This document shows positions 10,701-24,038 of a DNA stretch of 64,000 bases, in pieces (position 1 is the first letter of the stretch; the number at the start of each line of letters is the position of its first letter). Source of the stretch: Linum tenue (lineage: Eukaryota; Streptophyta; Magnoliopsida; Malpighiales; Linaceae); assembly GCA_946122785.1 (NCBI GenBank), contig CAMGYJ010000011.1, forward strand, positions 1,922,001 to 1,986,000. The letters are read 5' to 3'. Under the pieces are notes generated by a model. That model was not told the origin of the DNA, did no database searches, and worked only from the letters and a program-made list of their open reading frames with translations. Made by a program: the position numbers and the translations under genes.

Positions 10701-13700
10701 CAACAAAGCGATTATCTAGTGGGATGCCATTCTTTACTATTACGCGTCCATTTTGACGCCTGCGATAAATAGGGAATCCATCCTCATCAATTGATGTTTG
10801 AGAATGAAACTTTTTTGGGAAATGGCGTCCACATTTTCCTCCCGAAGTGCAAATAGCAGAAGGTTGTAAAACACCGCAGGGTCCATGCATCATAAATTTT
10901 TCAACTGCCCGATAACATTCTGGGTCTTCCTCTTTGTCTGGTATTTCAGCTGAAATAATGGAGTCAATTCGATCAGGTCCAATGAACTTGTCTTCAGGGA
11001 CTAAAAATATGAGCAAATGTGCATGCGGGAGGCCTCGCTTCTGGAATTCAATTGTGTAAATCTCTGCAAGAAAGAATTTCATAATGATAAGATAGACGAT
11101 ATATAATAGTAGAAGAATATGGTGGATGAATGGAAAGCAGGGAAAAGTTCAGTACCACTATATGGAAAGTTGGGAAATTAGGTTTACAGAAAAAGAATCA
11201 GTGAAATAATTGTAAAAGTTATATTGATCAACATGTAAACATAAAACACAAACAGGTGTGAATTTAAAGGCAACAAATAAAATACATATGTCTTGACACC
11301 TTTATTGATAAGAATAAACAAAGGGAATTTGGTTACTGTAAAGAAAATAGGTGATCCAATGTAACAGGTCTCTTGTAATTAAACAACATGGTATAAAGAG
11401 ATTACCTGCACATGTGCGGCCAAATATTTTTTTGGTTTTTATCTCATGAAGCAATTCATTTAATTTAATCTTGAAAATTCTTGCAATAATATCAGCTCGG
11501 TTTGGATCTTTCCAGCCGTCCACCTTAATGAGATCAATGATATATTGTATCTCAGGCCATCCCGCATTGCAAGTGAATGTCAAGAACAAATCTGGATACC
11601 CAAACCATCGACAAATAGCCATAGCATCTTGAAAGTTTTCGAACATATAGCGCGGACTACCTGTATGAGAAGATGATAGAATAACATGCTTGCCAGTCAA
11701 GCTAACATCTGTATCTCCACTAAGAAAGGAGTCAAGAATACCCGAGAAGATGTTGTAACGAAGCTTCCGTTGATTTTTCCGAATCCAGTCCAATCTCTCA
11801 GCTTCAATGAGTGTATAAGCATTGACTACATACTGCTGAAATAACTTCCCAGAAAGAAAGAGTGTGGATTCTTCATCTGATCGAGTTTGTAACCGATATG
11901 CATAAAATTGCCTCTGGGTCATAAAACCATCTAAGGTTGTGATGTCTGGGCGCCAACCATCTTCACCATATGGAAACAATAATGGATATTGTAATGACAT
12001 TAAACTGGGATGTCGCATGCTAATTCGGGTCAATTGATTTGACCGGAGCTTTACGACAATGTCCTGATCATATGTTTCAATTCCAGTGTCATTAACAACC
12101 AACGCTGCTAATTCATCTGTAGTAGCTGGCAAAGCATATTCTCGTCCATCTCTACTTCGCGCTGCGAGTAACCTAAGCTCCATTTGGTGCACATCTTGAC
12201 CTTCAACAATGTCTCTTGCATACCTGAATACTTGCACTAACTGATTGTGTTCATCAAGCATATCTTGCAGCTGTCGAATGAGGTCATCTCGCAATGGGTT
12301 GGAGCTTTGTGGGACATTGTAAGCACGCTTCCGATTGGTGATCTCTTCATTAGTGTTGTAAATATATAACTGTGCGAATTTGGGAAGAGAATCTGTTGGT
12401 GGAAGTAGGGATCCGATATGATGATAGACTTGCCCGCCAACACAGAATACATAAGGCCCACGACCACGATTAACTGAGTGATCAACCTTTCCACCCATTG
12501 AAGTAAATGCAAAAACTGCATTGTATGCACGGATGAATTCCCGAAAATGTTTCGCCAAACTGTCGTTTGATTCTAGTAGCCATTTGAGGAAGGGTGGGGG
12601 CTCTTTAATTGGGGGTAGCTTGACCTTTCCTTCCATACAACATAAAGAGAACTTGGGATTCTTGTGATTCCTGGATGCTGATGTGCTTTCTTGCCTCCAC
12701 ATAATAGCCCCACAAAATTCACAAATGCAATCAGGAGGGCCCAATGTAAATTGTTCAACCGATCGGCAACCTAAGATGCAAACAAAAGAGGACAAAAATG
12801 CCTGTCAAAATTGGTTATTGACAAATGTCAACACTTCTTACAGAATCCAAACCGACCGACCTATTAGTCTTTTGCGTTTTTTCTGTAGTTTGATTCTACG
12901 TTGGAGTCGATTGGACCGTGCGTTCAGCTTTGTCAAGGTTTGTTGATAGCCTGTGAACAACAGAATTTTTAATTGAATCATCAATGGACTTGGAATTCAT
13001 ACATTTGGACAATTCATAATCATATACTCACGGAAGTACTTACCCTCTTCCATGCAAAATAAAAATATGATAAAACCTTATAATGATATATGTTGAACAG
13101 AGAGGAAAATAATTAATAGTATATATTTCACATATGTTTCACAGTTGCATGTGCCCTGAAATTGTTTTTGGTCTGAAAAGATATAATCATACACATTAAG
13201 ATATGTTAGAGGGCTGCATGGAACACCAATTATTAGAACAGTTGGAAGAATGAGGATAATAAGAAAGAAGTTGAGAGAGGTTGGAGCTCAACATACGCGA
13301 CATTAAGAACGACCGAATATGTGGTTTTCTTTTGAACAGCAAGTGCAGACGACGCCTCTCCCTCGCAATTTTTGACAAAGAAGCTTTCACTGCTGAGGGG
13401 ATCACGTGAAGGTGAGTTGGATCTGCTTGCATTTGATTTAAGTGGTTAGTAAAATAGTTAAATATTAAGTTTGCGATGTTATGGTGGGATCATACCTGAT
13501 GTATGTAAGGTAGCTGGTTCTGTGGAACATCGTTGCGCAGCTGTGGGCAGCGTGATAGCAGCAGAGACGACCAAAGAAATAAATGTTAAAGGTGCGAGGT
13601 GATATGAGTGGAAATAAACATCAAGCTAAGATCCGACAAATGAGAGCCAAAGTGGGAAAAAGATGATAATGAGAGAAATAAAGCATCAGGGTGCAAGACA

Positions 13701-13808
13701 CAGGTGGATATTAAACATACTTTGTGCAGATGCTACAGCTTCTAAGGTTCGCTGCTTTTTTTGTTGAGGCCCGTGAGACACCATGGGACGCTTACCTTTC
13801 CTGTCCAT
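7708..13808 (-). CDS. Helitron Rep-helicase (RepHel), apparently intact
   Basis: Seven exons join without a stop: complement(7708..10174, 10631..11063, 11406..12770, 12861..12950, 13297..13422, 13496..13540, 13721..13808), 1537 residues. All introns are GT-AG and all phases agree. The basic N-terminus is followed by a zinc-finger-like block (CICEFC near residue 132) and the Helitron-like N domain. Next come the HUH nuclease motif (HAH, residues 585-587) and the paired catalytic tyrosines YLFKY (720 and 724). The C-terminal PIF1-type superfamily 1B helicase shows Walker A GGTGKT (near 1087), Walker B IIWDEAP (near 1163), GGDFRQVLPV, the TINKSQGQS block and the VAVSRV box. The enzyme would nick, unwind and transfer the single-stranded transposon in rolling-circle transposition. 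ATG at 13808 was chosen because the exon chain stays in phase from it. No decay was seen, so it may be autonomous. Exon borders were set by eye. Confidence 0.9.
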
Positions 13809-15484
13809 TAAGGAGGCAAATATAGCAACCCTTGCAGCAACGCCCACCTGTAACAATAACATAGACTGAATATAGCAATCGGACTTGTGTAAAACTGTAT
13901 TAATACCTCGACTAAACAAATGAAATGAACCAAAAAAGCAGAGATCCTCCTATACCAAATGAGCTGAATAGGCATGCAATTTTGCAAAATGAACAAATGA
14001 TCTGAAATCGAATTGTACATTGGCGGCTAATGGAACTGAATATTGATTGTTGGTGGTTCATAGAAATATTAGATGTATAGTAAGCACAAATGATCACCTT
14101 GTTTAAGAGAGGCTTGAAATGACAGTATGATTAATCGAAACTAAAAGTGAAGTGTCATTAATCAACATTCGCCACAGGTAACAACAATGATTGCTTTTGT
14201 AGGTGGACAAACTTGGCTCCTATTTCCTCTCATGTTTTTGTTCTGTCTGGGTTGTATGGTAACTACGGGCCAGTTGGGTACTTCCGACCAGGAAGGCGTG
14301 GTTGGGGGTTGTTAAGGGTGGTGGGGGGTTGTTAAGGGAAAACGGATGGAACTGCTTAGTTGGCAGCATAAGTTAGTGTTGCCAAGGCAACCAAAGAGTT
14401 GGTTCTACGGTATCAATTCCAGTAGAGATCTTCCCTCACCAATCTAATTGAGTGTTCCCCATGGTAAGTTATGCTCACCTCTTTGAATTGATCTACCATA
14501 TAAGTTTACTTCATCGCCAATCTCTTCTACGTTGTTAGTTATTCACATACTTCCTTTCCCTTCCTTTTCCCAATGTAATAGCAATCGGAACACATAAAAG
14601 AATCAGTATCGGAGTCCGGTCTATAGCAACGGACAGCAGCCATTAAAAAGGGGATTGAAAAGCATAGACATTGGTAGGGATTAAAAAGGGAATTGAAAAG
14701 GAAAGCATAAACAGAGCAGCCATTAAAAGGGGCAAACAAATTGGAGCTTTAATCTATGTAGAGGTGGAATTACCTGTGGGAATCCAGATCACTTGTTGGG
14801 AATAAGAATATAGACGACGTTGCTGGTATGTTGAGCGCAGTCGGCGGCGGGAACTTTGTGGGTTCGCCGTACGGTGCACAGAATGCGATGCGGTCAAAGA
14901 ACGAAAGGGGAAAAGGAAGAGGACGGTCGGCGGATGGGGAATCCTGGGTCTGCAGAACAAATGACTGAATATTTTGAGGGCGATCGCGACAGCGTTGAAA
15001 GGAAATTTGAATGTCGGCGTCGGCGCGGAATAGGGGTTTTTTCCGTATACGGAGATGAGAGGGAGGAGGAAGCAGTGGTCTGGGCGGGAGAGGATTTTGT
15101 GGGCGATAAGGGGAAAAAAACGAACTTTACCAAAAAATAAAGGGCTCAGTAAGGGGAAAGGGAGCGGGTGACGTGGAAGGCTGTGCGTCAAATGCAGGGT
15201 ACGTGGCATGGGGCCAAATATCAAACTGCTTTAATGTTTTGTTAGATATATTCTTCCTAATACGTGTGACGTGGAGGAACAAATGAAAAGGGAAGAACAT
15301 GAAATGAGGGCAGAAAATCGGGTCGGATCGGTGCCCCGGCAAAAGGAAACAAGCGAAAACAACGGCGGAATTTGGGAACCACATAAATTGTCGGATCCCC
15401 ACCCGATTGTTCATGGGTTACGTCACTAGGCTCACTACTAAATCTTGTTGCTTTAGTTGCAAGTTACTTCAAAACTAGTAAGGA
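13809..15484. other. Helitron 5' region (leader of RepHel)
   Basis: No conserved protein is visible. Open frames at 14754-15224 and 14856-15140 overlap one another on opposite strands in a GC-richer patch and look like chance. By position this should hold the RepHel promoter and the Helitron 5' terminus, best placed at 15484. Confidence 0.5.
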
Positions 15485-15496
15485 TGTAGGTCAAAG

Positions 15497-15531
<35 letters not shown>

Positions 15532-16948
15532 CCATGTCCGACTCTGAGCTAAGTTTGGAGTAAATTGGGATGATACTTGAAAAAGAAGTTTTTTTTGCAG
15601 CTATTAGTTACATACATAAAAAAATATACGTCGAATTGGTTATGATAAAAGTACGGGTTTTTATCTTTGATTTTAGAGTGCAAAAAAGTATTGGATTTGC
15701 CTAATTTATGTCACTAATTAAAGATAAGATGACGGGCAACAATCCCCGAAGAGTCGATATATATGTCAGTAGGGTAAAGTTGCGCGTTGAAAATTCACAA
15801 CGTGGAGTTCGAAACAAAACAATAACCTTTATAAGTAGATATATATCTGGCATATAATTGATATCTCTAAAAGAAACCCAAGAGTCGAATCTCATATCGA
15901 AAATAATCACATGACAGATAGCTAGGGCATTAACATAAATCGCCTAAGCAAGCTACTTTGGGTCGATGTGACCTTTTATCAATTTGATTAAGTTGAGAGG
16001 CTAATGTTGCCAATTTTCGTAAAAAAACTTCACGAAAATGGACAGCTATTCCAATCTTGATAAACAAGTTTGCTAGACATCAAAGCTTAAGGGACCAATT
16101 TGTCAGTTATCTCAAAATTTAGTGACCATTAGGGTAGCAATTGACCAAGAAAGAAATGGTTCGAAAGACGGACAGATGGCCTAACAAGGAAGGTGCTTTT
16201 CACTTTGTCTTTACCCTCTAATCATCTTTTGCATGGAGCCCCAAAACCGTAACTAAGATAATCCTTACTTTTCCCATGCAGAGTTAATAAATAAATAAAC
16301 GACAGCACAGCTTGAAAACAGCAGCAAGTTAACTGCTGCAGCAGCTATAGCTAGCAGCCCTACTAAGCAACTATCTGGCAACTTGCTCTGAGTAGTTTCC
16401 TTTCTACGTCACAAAAAGATAACTGTGCCCTGACTAAAAAGCATAAACTTGTCACAATGGAGTAGAATAACAATATAACATGCACAATTAGCTACAGCTG
16501 ATGTTTGGCTGCAGCATGTGAACCCTGAAAATTTAACATACTAGCTTGTTCATCATCAGTCGGTAATGGGATCCGAGATGGAAGACTAATTCATCGAGTC
16601 GGGAACACCAAATACACATCTACGGAATCATCCGAGAAAAAGAAAACACAGCTTTCTATTGCTACTGAAAGAATAATACAACATCAGCAGTTGCCATAAA
16701 AAGAATGGCGTGTATGTGATACAAGCAAGCTAGTGCACAACAGCAGATCAGATGATTAGTTCATGGAGTGATCATTGTAAGCCAGGGTAGAACATTTGAG
16801 TGGACCACGAATCCAAAACGCACTTACAAGATACATACCATTGATCCACACAAAGTCACCTGCTTTCTGCATGGAGGAAAACAATGGCCTGGCAGCAGGA
16901 CCCCATCAGTTTGAGGTTCTCGGGGCAAAGGAGCACGACATTTGAAGA
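15485..16948. other. Intergenic DNA with (TA)n tract
   Basis: A (TA)n run lies at about 15500-15530, just outside the Helitron 5' end. The rest is AT-rich with no recognisable gene. The last several hundred bases are probably the 3' UTR and terminator of the minus-strand S1-domain gene. Confidence 0.6.
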
Positions 16949-19480
16949 TCATTCTCCTTCAAGGTCCCTTTCAAACTTCAACCACTTCCAATTTGCGTAC
17001 AGAATCGGTTCATTATCAAACGAGCTAGAGTTGGTTGGAGGTGTTACTGATTTCTGGGATTTCGGAGAAGCAAGTAGCTTTTGCCTGTACTTTCTAGCCA
17101 TATCTTCTGCCTCGGCAAATACTCTCTGCCAGGAATAAGATTAACTTGTCAATGGAACGTAGGATGGACTGGAGGTTATGTAGAGGTCAAGATGGAAGGA
17201 AACATAATATCGCAAGAAAGCACCTCTCTATCGGATAAGAATAGTCCAGGCTCACTTTCCAGGTCAGCAGTACTGCATGCCACATAAGCAAGTTAGTTAC
17301 ATTCATGTAAAAAAGAGAGAAAATAAAACTTAGCTAGAACTTAATTACCTGAGAGAAATTTTGCCAGGAAACATTGATTTTGCCACCAACACTTTGACCT
17401 TCTCGTCGGTTTTGAGTACATCCTCGACAGCAGTAACTCGTGCTGCGCTGATCTTTGAGATATGCAAAAGCCCACTGGAATTTCACAACAGAACTTTCAG
17501 AAAGCTTCCCCACAGCACAGTCAAGAAAACTATATACTAACAGAGGCTGGTGTGAACATTCCATTGGCGGTATGCATGCAAATAGGTGATAGCTACTTAC
17601 AGATGAATAACAATATTGACTAATATTAGTGTCTAGTAAGTAATTAGTCACTCTCACCTTCTGTTACTTTCCCCTATTCTCACTTGCGCACCATAAGGGA
17701 AAATGGTCTTAATTGTTCCTTCAAGAAGTGTTCCCTCCTGAAGGGTCAACATTTCCTACAATTTCTCATTCAATCTCGGTGAACACATATTTTAACAGGG
17801 GAAAGAAGCAAAGCCTCAAACACTGAAAAGATGCAAGCAATACATGCCATCACATGAAAACTTACCCAAGCTTCTTTTTCACTCAGTATTAAGTCGTTAT
17901 TACTCTCGTTTATCCGGGTTATCAGTACATTCATTCGACAACCCACCTACACCATGAAGAAACAAGAATCCATGTGAAACATTATACCAGGGTAGAAAAG
18001 CAAAGATAAGGAAAATTGGAGAGAACGAATCATAAAGCATTGCGAGTGTTCAAGCAAAATAAGGAAATGATTCAGTCACTCAGTGGTTTTTCCTTTACAT
18101 TTTCTTTTAACTCCTTGAAGTTGTTCACTCTTCTCACAAGCTCAATCTTTGGAAGGAAAGCTCGTAGTCCCTGCAGAACAGAGACAACAGTCAGAAGACA
18201 CTCAATGCACAAACACGAAAACCAGATGCATAATACACCAAGCAAACCTCAATTCTTGTAAGAAGACCACCAGTATTCCACTCGGTAATCTTGACCTCAA
18301 TTGGCGCATTGAGTTCTTTTATCTGCTTGGGAAACACATTCGAAAATGTCAACAAGAAGTACGAAATCATAAAGCAAGTAACTAGCTAAGCTTCCTTCAT
18401 TCACGAAATACTTTGACATCCCCCATAGGACATTCACATTCGCAGACAAATGTTCAAGACAAGCCAGGGAGGACAAGCTTCAATAGTAGATTTCTAATAG
18501 TTCTTAACATTATAATGCAAGCTCACAACACATTCCAATCAAACAATCACCGAAAGTCAAAATAAGCAAGCAAGAAAAGTAACCTGCCTCACTCGGTGCC
18601 AAGCGATCCTTCTGAACAGCCGTCGAGTCGAAAGCAATGGCCGACCACTCAATGTCCTCCCAAGAACCTCAGCAAACAAAACAGTCCCAAGCTCCACAAC
18701 AGGCCTCCCTATCCCAGTCCCACCACTCAAAGCAATCTCATCTTTCACAATCCCAATCTTCCCTTTCCTCAGAAACTCCTCACAATCCTCCTCGTCTTCC
18801 AAATCACACAACAAACCCTCCATCTCCTTCCCACACAAAGGCATCACTTCTTTAGTCAACATTGTGCCCAACAAATCCGCCCCAATATTCACATCCAGCT
18901 TATTCTCATTACCTGAAACCACAACTCCCACCACAAATTCTCCTGCCTTCGGCTCATAATACTCCACATTCACCAATTTCTTATTACCAATCTCCCCTTC
19001 CTTCTTCTCCACAACATCGCCTAATTCACTAATCTCATCTCCAATCACTTCCCCAGAAGCATCCCTGGGTTTAAAGAACTTCAAAAACGGAGCTAGGGCT
19101 TCATCCCTTTTCCTTACCTCTTCGTCGTCCACTTCTTCCGATGGCGCCCCGTTGTCGTCGGCGGCGGTGGTGGTGACAGGGGACGGCTTATCGTGCAATT
19201 CGAGCTCCTCGTTGTCTTCCAATTCGTCGGGTTGAGGCGATTCGGGCAACTGGGTACCCGAAATTTGGTTGAGGAAATCGTTTGGAGAACAGAAGCGGAT
19301 GTGGGTGTGTCTCGAGAGGGAGAAGAGGTGGAAGGAATGTGGTGGTGATTCGAACCTCTTGTTGACATGAGTCGAGCGAGGGAATCTCTGGAGAAAACAT
19401 GCGGAGCACTCTAACGGCGGGAGGGAGAGAGAGTTACAGGGTTGGAGCGGGAAATGGTGAAGCTGAAGGAGTGGTGGCAT
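16949..19480 (-). CDS. PDE338: Plastid S1-domain RNA-binding protein, PDE338/BSF-like
   Basis: Eight exons assemble as complement(16949..17125, 17224..17272, 17349..17474, 17658..17755, 17866..17946, 18099..18170, 18248..18322, 18584..19480), giving 524 residues with all GT-AG borders in phase. The first about 60 residues are rich in Ser, Arg and His and lack acids, as in a chloroplast transit peptide. An acidic linker follows, then S1/OB-like segments: EFVVGVVVSGNENKLDVNIG in exon 1, EVKITEWNTGGLLTRIEG, and TLLEGTIKTIFPYGAQVRIG with SGLLHIS. The C-terminus has YANWKWLKFE. I recognise it as the At1g71720 type (PDE338, also BSF), which is known to bind petB/petD transcripts and support their stability and translation in plastids. 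Family and symbol rest on remembered sequence and on matching neighbours. Confidence 0.88.
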
Positions 19481-21892
19481 ACTGGCATGGCTTTTGTTTA
19501 TCCACTGCGAGTCGTCATCCTATCTCGAGCGCCATTTTTGTTCATTGTTGGCCGCGGAGATATTTCCTTCTTTTTTTTTTTTAGTTTATCCGATTCAAAA
19601 AATTCACAATTTTTCTTTTCAGCTTTTATTGGGCTTTTTGGTTCAGCTAGACCAGCTTGCCGACCCATTTAGACGATGAGCTAAGCTCATGTATAAATCT
19701 GGGCCTGGATTGAGTATCTAGTGCGGGCCATACCCACTTCCATGTGTAATGTGAGTGTTTGAAATTTGAAGCACGACTACACAGTCTAGTTCAAGGATTG
19801 GGAAACTGTACTAGAAGTTATACTTACTCGTACTGAGAAGATATTTTGTATTAAGATCTTGATTCAATCATAGTTTAATCGCTTCATACCTCTAAAACTA
19901 CCTACTAATTTGGGGTTTAATGTTAGTATTTTCGGTCAATTCGGACGGTAGAGTTCAGTTTCTAAGACACTGATTTGATTTTTTTTTTAAATCCAAGATA
20001 AGCCCACAGGGCATGACCCAACAACAAGATACAAAATACATAATAATAAAGAACGATAGCCCGTATTTAACCGGTTTTTAAGACATTGATTTGATTTTGT
20101 TTGTTTGTCTGGATTTGCTAGTGAAACTTAACCACTAAAAGAATCTATTTGTGGAGGGTTTTTTTTTGTTTTCTACTAATTTTTCAACAAAAAAATATTT
20201 CCAATCATTGAGATACAAACATAATTAGCTCATGAATTTTTAATTAATTAATTTTGATATTCGGTGAGCAACTTCAGCATTAAGATTATAGGAATGTTTG
20301 CGCGGGAAATATTCTCTTCTACATAATTTTGGAATTAAATATATTGATAAAGTATTAATATTTCAAATCGATTGGTAGATTAGCGGACTATATTTTTTTT
20401 GAGTATTTATTAATTCAATCGACCTATGTTCCCACAAAAAAAATTCAATCGACCTATTAGAATATGACTTGCCACATGAAAATAGCGAATATTCGCTGAT
20501 AAATTGATAATGACTACAATCATTCAAACAAATTGATAATAATTAGTAATTACAAAGAGAAAATTTAAGGAATAAAGGAGTTCTATATTAGGTTCTAGGG
20601 TTCATGCATTGAGAAAGCGAGCATGTGCCAAGCTTCTTAAATTTTGGGCTGAGAAACTAGCGGTCGGAAGAAAATGGTGTGTCCATTGAATGGTCGACAA
20701 ACGGTATCTATACTCCAACTACAAAAATATAATTGAGAATAGGCAATGGTACTACATAATTAAAATAGAAAAAATTAGGATATAAATTATGTACTTTATT
20801 GGATTAACAAATTAACATTTCAGTAGTTTTTTTAATAACTATATGTGGCTCAATTTATTTATTTTTTTAGTAAGAAAGTCATGAGGTTTTGTAACTATTA
20901 TAGCTTGCACATCGAGATCGCGTTCGTGAAAATTCATATTCAAAGATTTGCATTGAAGGAGAATTCAGTGTCAACACTAGACTCGATGCCCAAATGATCC
21001 CCCTAGAATCGTTTAGTGGATCTAGGATTTCCTCACAGTTTGTTGGTCCATGTGGCCTGTATGAGTACTCCAAGTCGTCTTACCAATGAGATAAGCGTCT
21101 TAGACGATGAACTAAATCAGGTTTTAGGGGCAAATGCCCAGGAACTCAATCATAAGATAAGAGACATTACCTAGAAAGGCCCCATGCCGGATTATCTAGA
21201 GACATGTGCGGTGGTTTCCGATATGAAGACGGTAAGTATTAAAAGAGATGATAACTTGAGGCAATTAATTTTGCGAATTTATGCTAATATGCTTAGAACA
21301 TGTAATGCATTTTGGCACAATCAATCCTTAACAACAATTAAAAAAGTAATGAGCTTTAAAGGACCTAAGAATCCCATCCTCAAATCATGACCCACACGCA
21401 ATCAAGTCGTACTCAAAATTACCTTTAGAACATGTCTAACTTGACCATTAGAGTGAAATCCGAATAACTAAGTTCGAACGATGCTTGTTTTACACATAAT
21501 TCAAAATCTCTATGGTCACCAATCTCGCCTATTTAAATATATTTTCACATCATATCAAAGTCTTGAGTTTTCACAATCAAACTTTTTGGCAAAATTCTAT
21601 CGCCACAAGGCCGCCAAGCACTAGTTTAGGCTATTTTTCTTGGTCTCACCATTGCAAAGTCGTGGTTATCACTTAACATCATCATTAATAATTGTTAATT
21701 ATGATTTGACATAATCTCGTGATTAACGAGGCACCACTCAGGTGAAAGCATTTATCATTTTTATCGTGAGAGTGCTTCCTTCGTCAGTTCGTTCGGAAAA
21801 TTTTCTTTAAAAAATATGATGAGAAAACGTGTGGTTGTCGTCACGTCCCCTTTGGCTGCCACAGCCGGCGGCGGTCGCCGCGGTGGCTCTTC
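19481..21892. other. Intergenic DNA, no gene seen
   Basis: The proximal part should carry the promoter of the S1-domain gene. The remainder is AT-rich, with only short unrecognised frames (for example 20879-21073 minus and 21184-21390 plus). The GC-rich edge at about 21840-21892 (GGCGG and CCGCGG words) continues across the inserted LTR at 22764. Confidence 0.5.
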
Positions 21893-22758
21893 TGTTGGAT
21901 GATTGAAGAGCAAGTTGGAAGATTACCAATTTTCACCGAACCATCAATCAAGGGGGAGCGGATCAATTAAGAACAATCAAGCCGTGATTCAAGGAACAGC
22001 TGTTCAAACCTACTCCTTCTGATCGTTTTCAAACTGCAACGGCCTCTGCACTGCTTATAAGAAGGAACGCCAGAAGGAAGGCAGGGTACTGATCAGAACA
22101 AGGAATCTCTTGGTGGTATAGGGCTAAGGGATTGGGTTTTGGGGAATCAGTGGCTTTGAATCAAGCTGAGGAACAGGTTCAGCTTGATCAAAGAGTGTAA
22201 GGAATTCCTGCGTGAATTCTGGTCTGTGAGTCGTGACATTTTGATTTTCTCACAGAGTCTGTAACCTAGCTTTCAGTTTTCCTTTTCGCGTCAATAAAGA
22301 AAATCAAAGTGTCTCTCAGGATAGTGAAGTACTATCCTGGGACGAGGAGTAGCCCAGTGGCGAACCTCGTTAAAAATCCCCTGTGCACTTTACTTTCTGC
22401 TCTGCATTTTACTTCTCTCTTCCATACTCTGTTCTCGTGTGCTCTGGCTCGACTGCATCATGGCTAGGTGAAGAAGACGACTTCTCAGTCTGTCTTTTGT
22501 CGAGTCAGGGTTGGGCTGAAGCCTGAATGAATCTTGGATCAGATAATTGATTCTTGGGCTCATCAAGGCTAAGCCCACTCGGTCAAAACCCAATCCACTT
22601 AATGAACGCGGGTTGTAAGGTCGAACCAGGATTGCGACCGGTTTGATCTGGGAGATTGACTGCCTAGTCAAAATCCCTAACTCCTCTATTCATTTCATTT
22701 CTTCGTCTTTCCATTCCTTCTACTCCATTCTCCAACTCGCTAATCTTCTCTGATTACA
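21893..22758 (+). mobile_element. Probable solo LTR (Ty1-copia type), 866 bp
   Basis: The element starts TGTTGGATGATTG and ends GATTACA, so it obeys the TG..CA rule. It is flanked by 5-bp direct repeats TCTTC at 21888-21892 and 22759-22763. Near 22350 it holds GAACCTCGTTAAAAATCCC, a phrase typical of copia LTRs, and upstream of that CAATAAAG, which may be a polyadenylation region. There are no internal retroelement genes next to it, hence a solo LTR left by recombination. The right flank is pyrimidine-rich, so the TSD match could be partly fortuitous. Confidence 0.6.
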
Positions 22759-22763
22759 TCTTC

Positions 22764-24038
22764 CTCCTCCGCCGCCGCCGCAGAGTTTTAATCTATTTTC
22801 GACGGTTGGGTGGGTTAAGAATAACTGCTAGCGGTCAGCGGCTGCGATCTGGACAAGTACACTATATGGTCCTGCAATATCTTGGATATGTACTATATGG
22901 TCCTCGTTTTCAGTATTTATGAGTTGTTCGTTCACAAAAGAGTTCGTTTGGATGCATTAGGTATATGTGATAAAATCGTACCGTATCGGTAATTTGATCG
23001 GAAAATTCTTTACTGGATTCTAAATTGATAGATGGTTTTTAGCAGTATCAAACGGTTGGACAATGGGTAAATCACGAGTTCAACATAAAGTACCATGTCG
23101 TTGACTTTTTGGGTACAACTTCCGATATGGTTTTACAATATTCGATGAAACACTTGAGTAGTGACTAGTGAGAAATTTGGCTGTCATGTTGCGGCTTGTT
23201 GGAGGAGCAAGAGATAGAAAAAGTTACAGTCGAGTTTGATAATATAGGTCGAATTCATCAAGTTAGATTATTCGAATTCAAAGAACAGTCAGATTGGAGC
23301 GATTGTCCGACACGACTTGTTCTTGACATAATATCATAGCTACTTTTTTTTCTCGAGGTCACATACTCAACCTAATACAGTCTCTGACATTAACCATTAT
23401 CTTAAAACATATGGTATGACCAGCATTTACAAATTTCAAACACATGAGGTAGCTTTTGTTTGAGAGATCGTGGGAATTAAAAACTCATATTAATGTAGGT
23501 GTATTAGTACAATGATAGTTGAAAAAAGGAATGTAATTAATATGAATTTTTAATTTTCAAAGATAATTATATGCAACATAAATTTAATATCCAAAATAAC
23601 TATAATGAATAGGGGTATAATTTTTCTGACCCCTTAGAAGGTAGTCAAACTAACTCATCCTAAAAGCGTGTAAAAAAGTGATTAAAATTTATATTTTCTC
23701 AAGTTGAGTGATTAAAATTTATATTTTCTCAACAATTTGAGTTATTACTATCAATTTTTTTTAATTCATGAAACAACTAATCAGGATTCAGGATAATTTA
23801 TTTGGTTTAATTCGGTAAGAATTAATTTGATTGCCAAAGAACCAAGTAAGCGTGTAAGTCAGCAGTCTTTAAACTGTTTGGTACCAAAAATTTCTTATTC
23901 CAGCTTCCCCCATTTATTTCCTTCTCTTCTTCTTCTTCCCTCCATTTTCTCTGCAACTCTCCGCTCTCTTCCAAGTTCCAACCTCTGCTACGTAGCCAAA
24001 ATAGTAATCCACGCTTCCATTATCACATTCCTTCCGAA
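22764..24038. other. Intergenic DNA and 5-phosphatase promoter region
   Basis: A GCCGCCGCCG run lies just after the solo LTR. The rest is AT-rich. Pyrimidine-rich CTTCTTCTTC sequence at about 23920-23960 is typical of plant 5' UTRs and directly precedes the 5-phosphatase start codon. Confidence 0.5.

Larger units (their letters stand above)
2239..15484 (-). mobile_element. Helitron, about 13.2 kb, with RepHel and RPA genes
   Basis: Read on the minus strand, the 3' end is a perfect 7-bp GC hairpin (CCCGGCC-AAC-GGCCGGG, plus coordinates 2250-2266), a 7-nt spacer and CTAG at 2242-2239, followed by T. This is the textbook Helitron terminus. The best 5' end is A|TCCTTACTAG at 15484, which fits insertion between A and T. 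Inside, on the same strand, lie a Rep-helicase gene (7708-13808) and a replication protein A-like gene (3035-5307), the usual content of large plant Helitrons. The 3' end is firm. The 5' end is my best candidate, but other TC positions nearby are possible. Two MITEs are nested at about 6005-6800. Confidence 0.85.

Noticed and set aside
14754..15224. Overlapping open frames on both strands in the Helitron 5' region
   Set aside because: Opposite-strand frames in a GC-richer patch with low-complexity Ser/Arg/Pro products. RepHel has a good start at 13808, so these look like chance.
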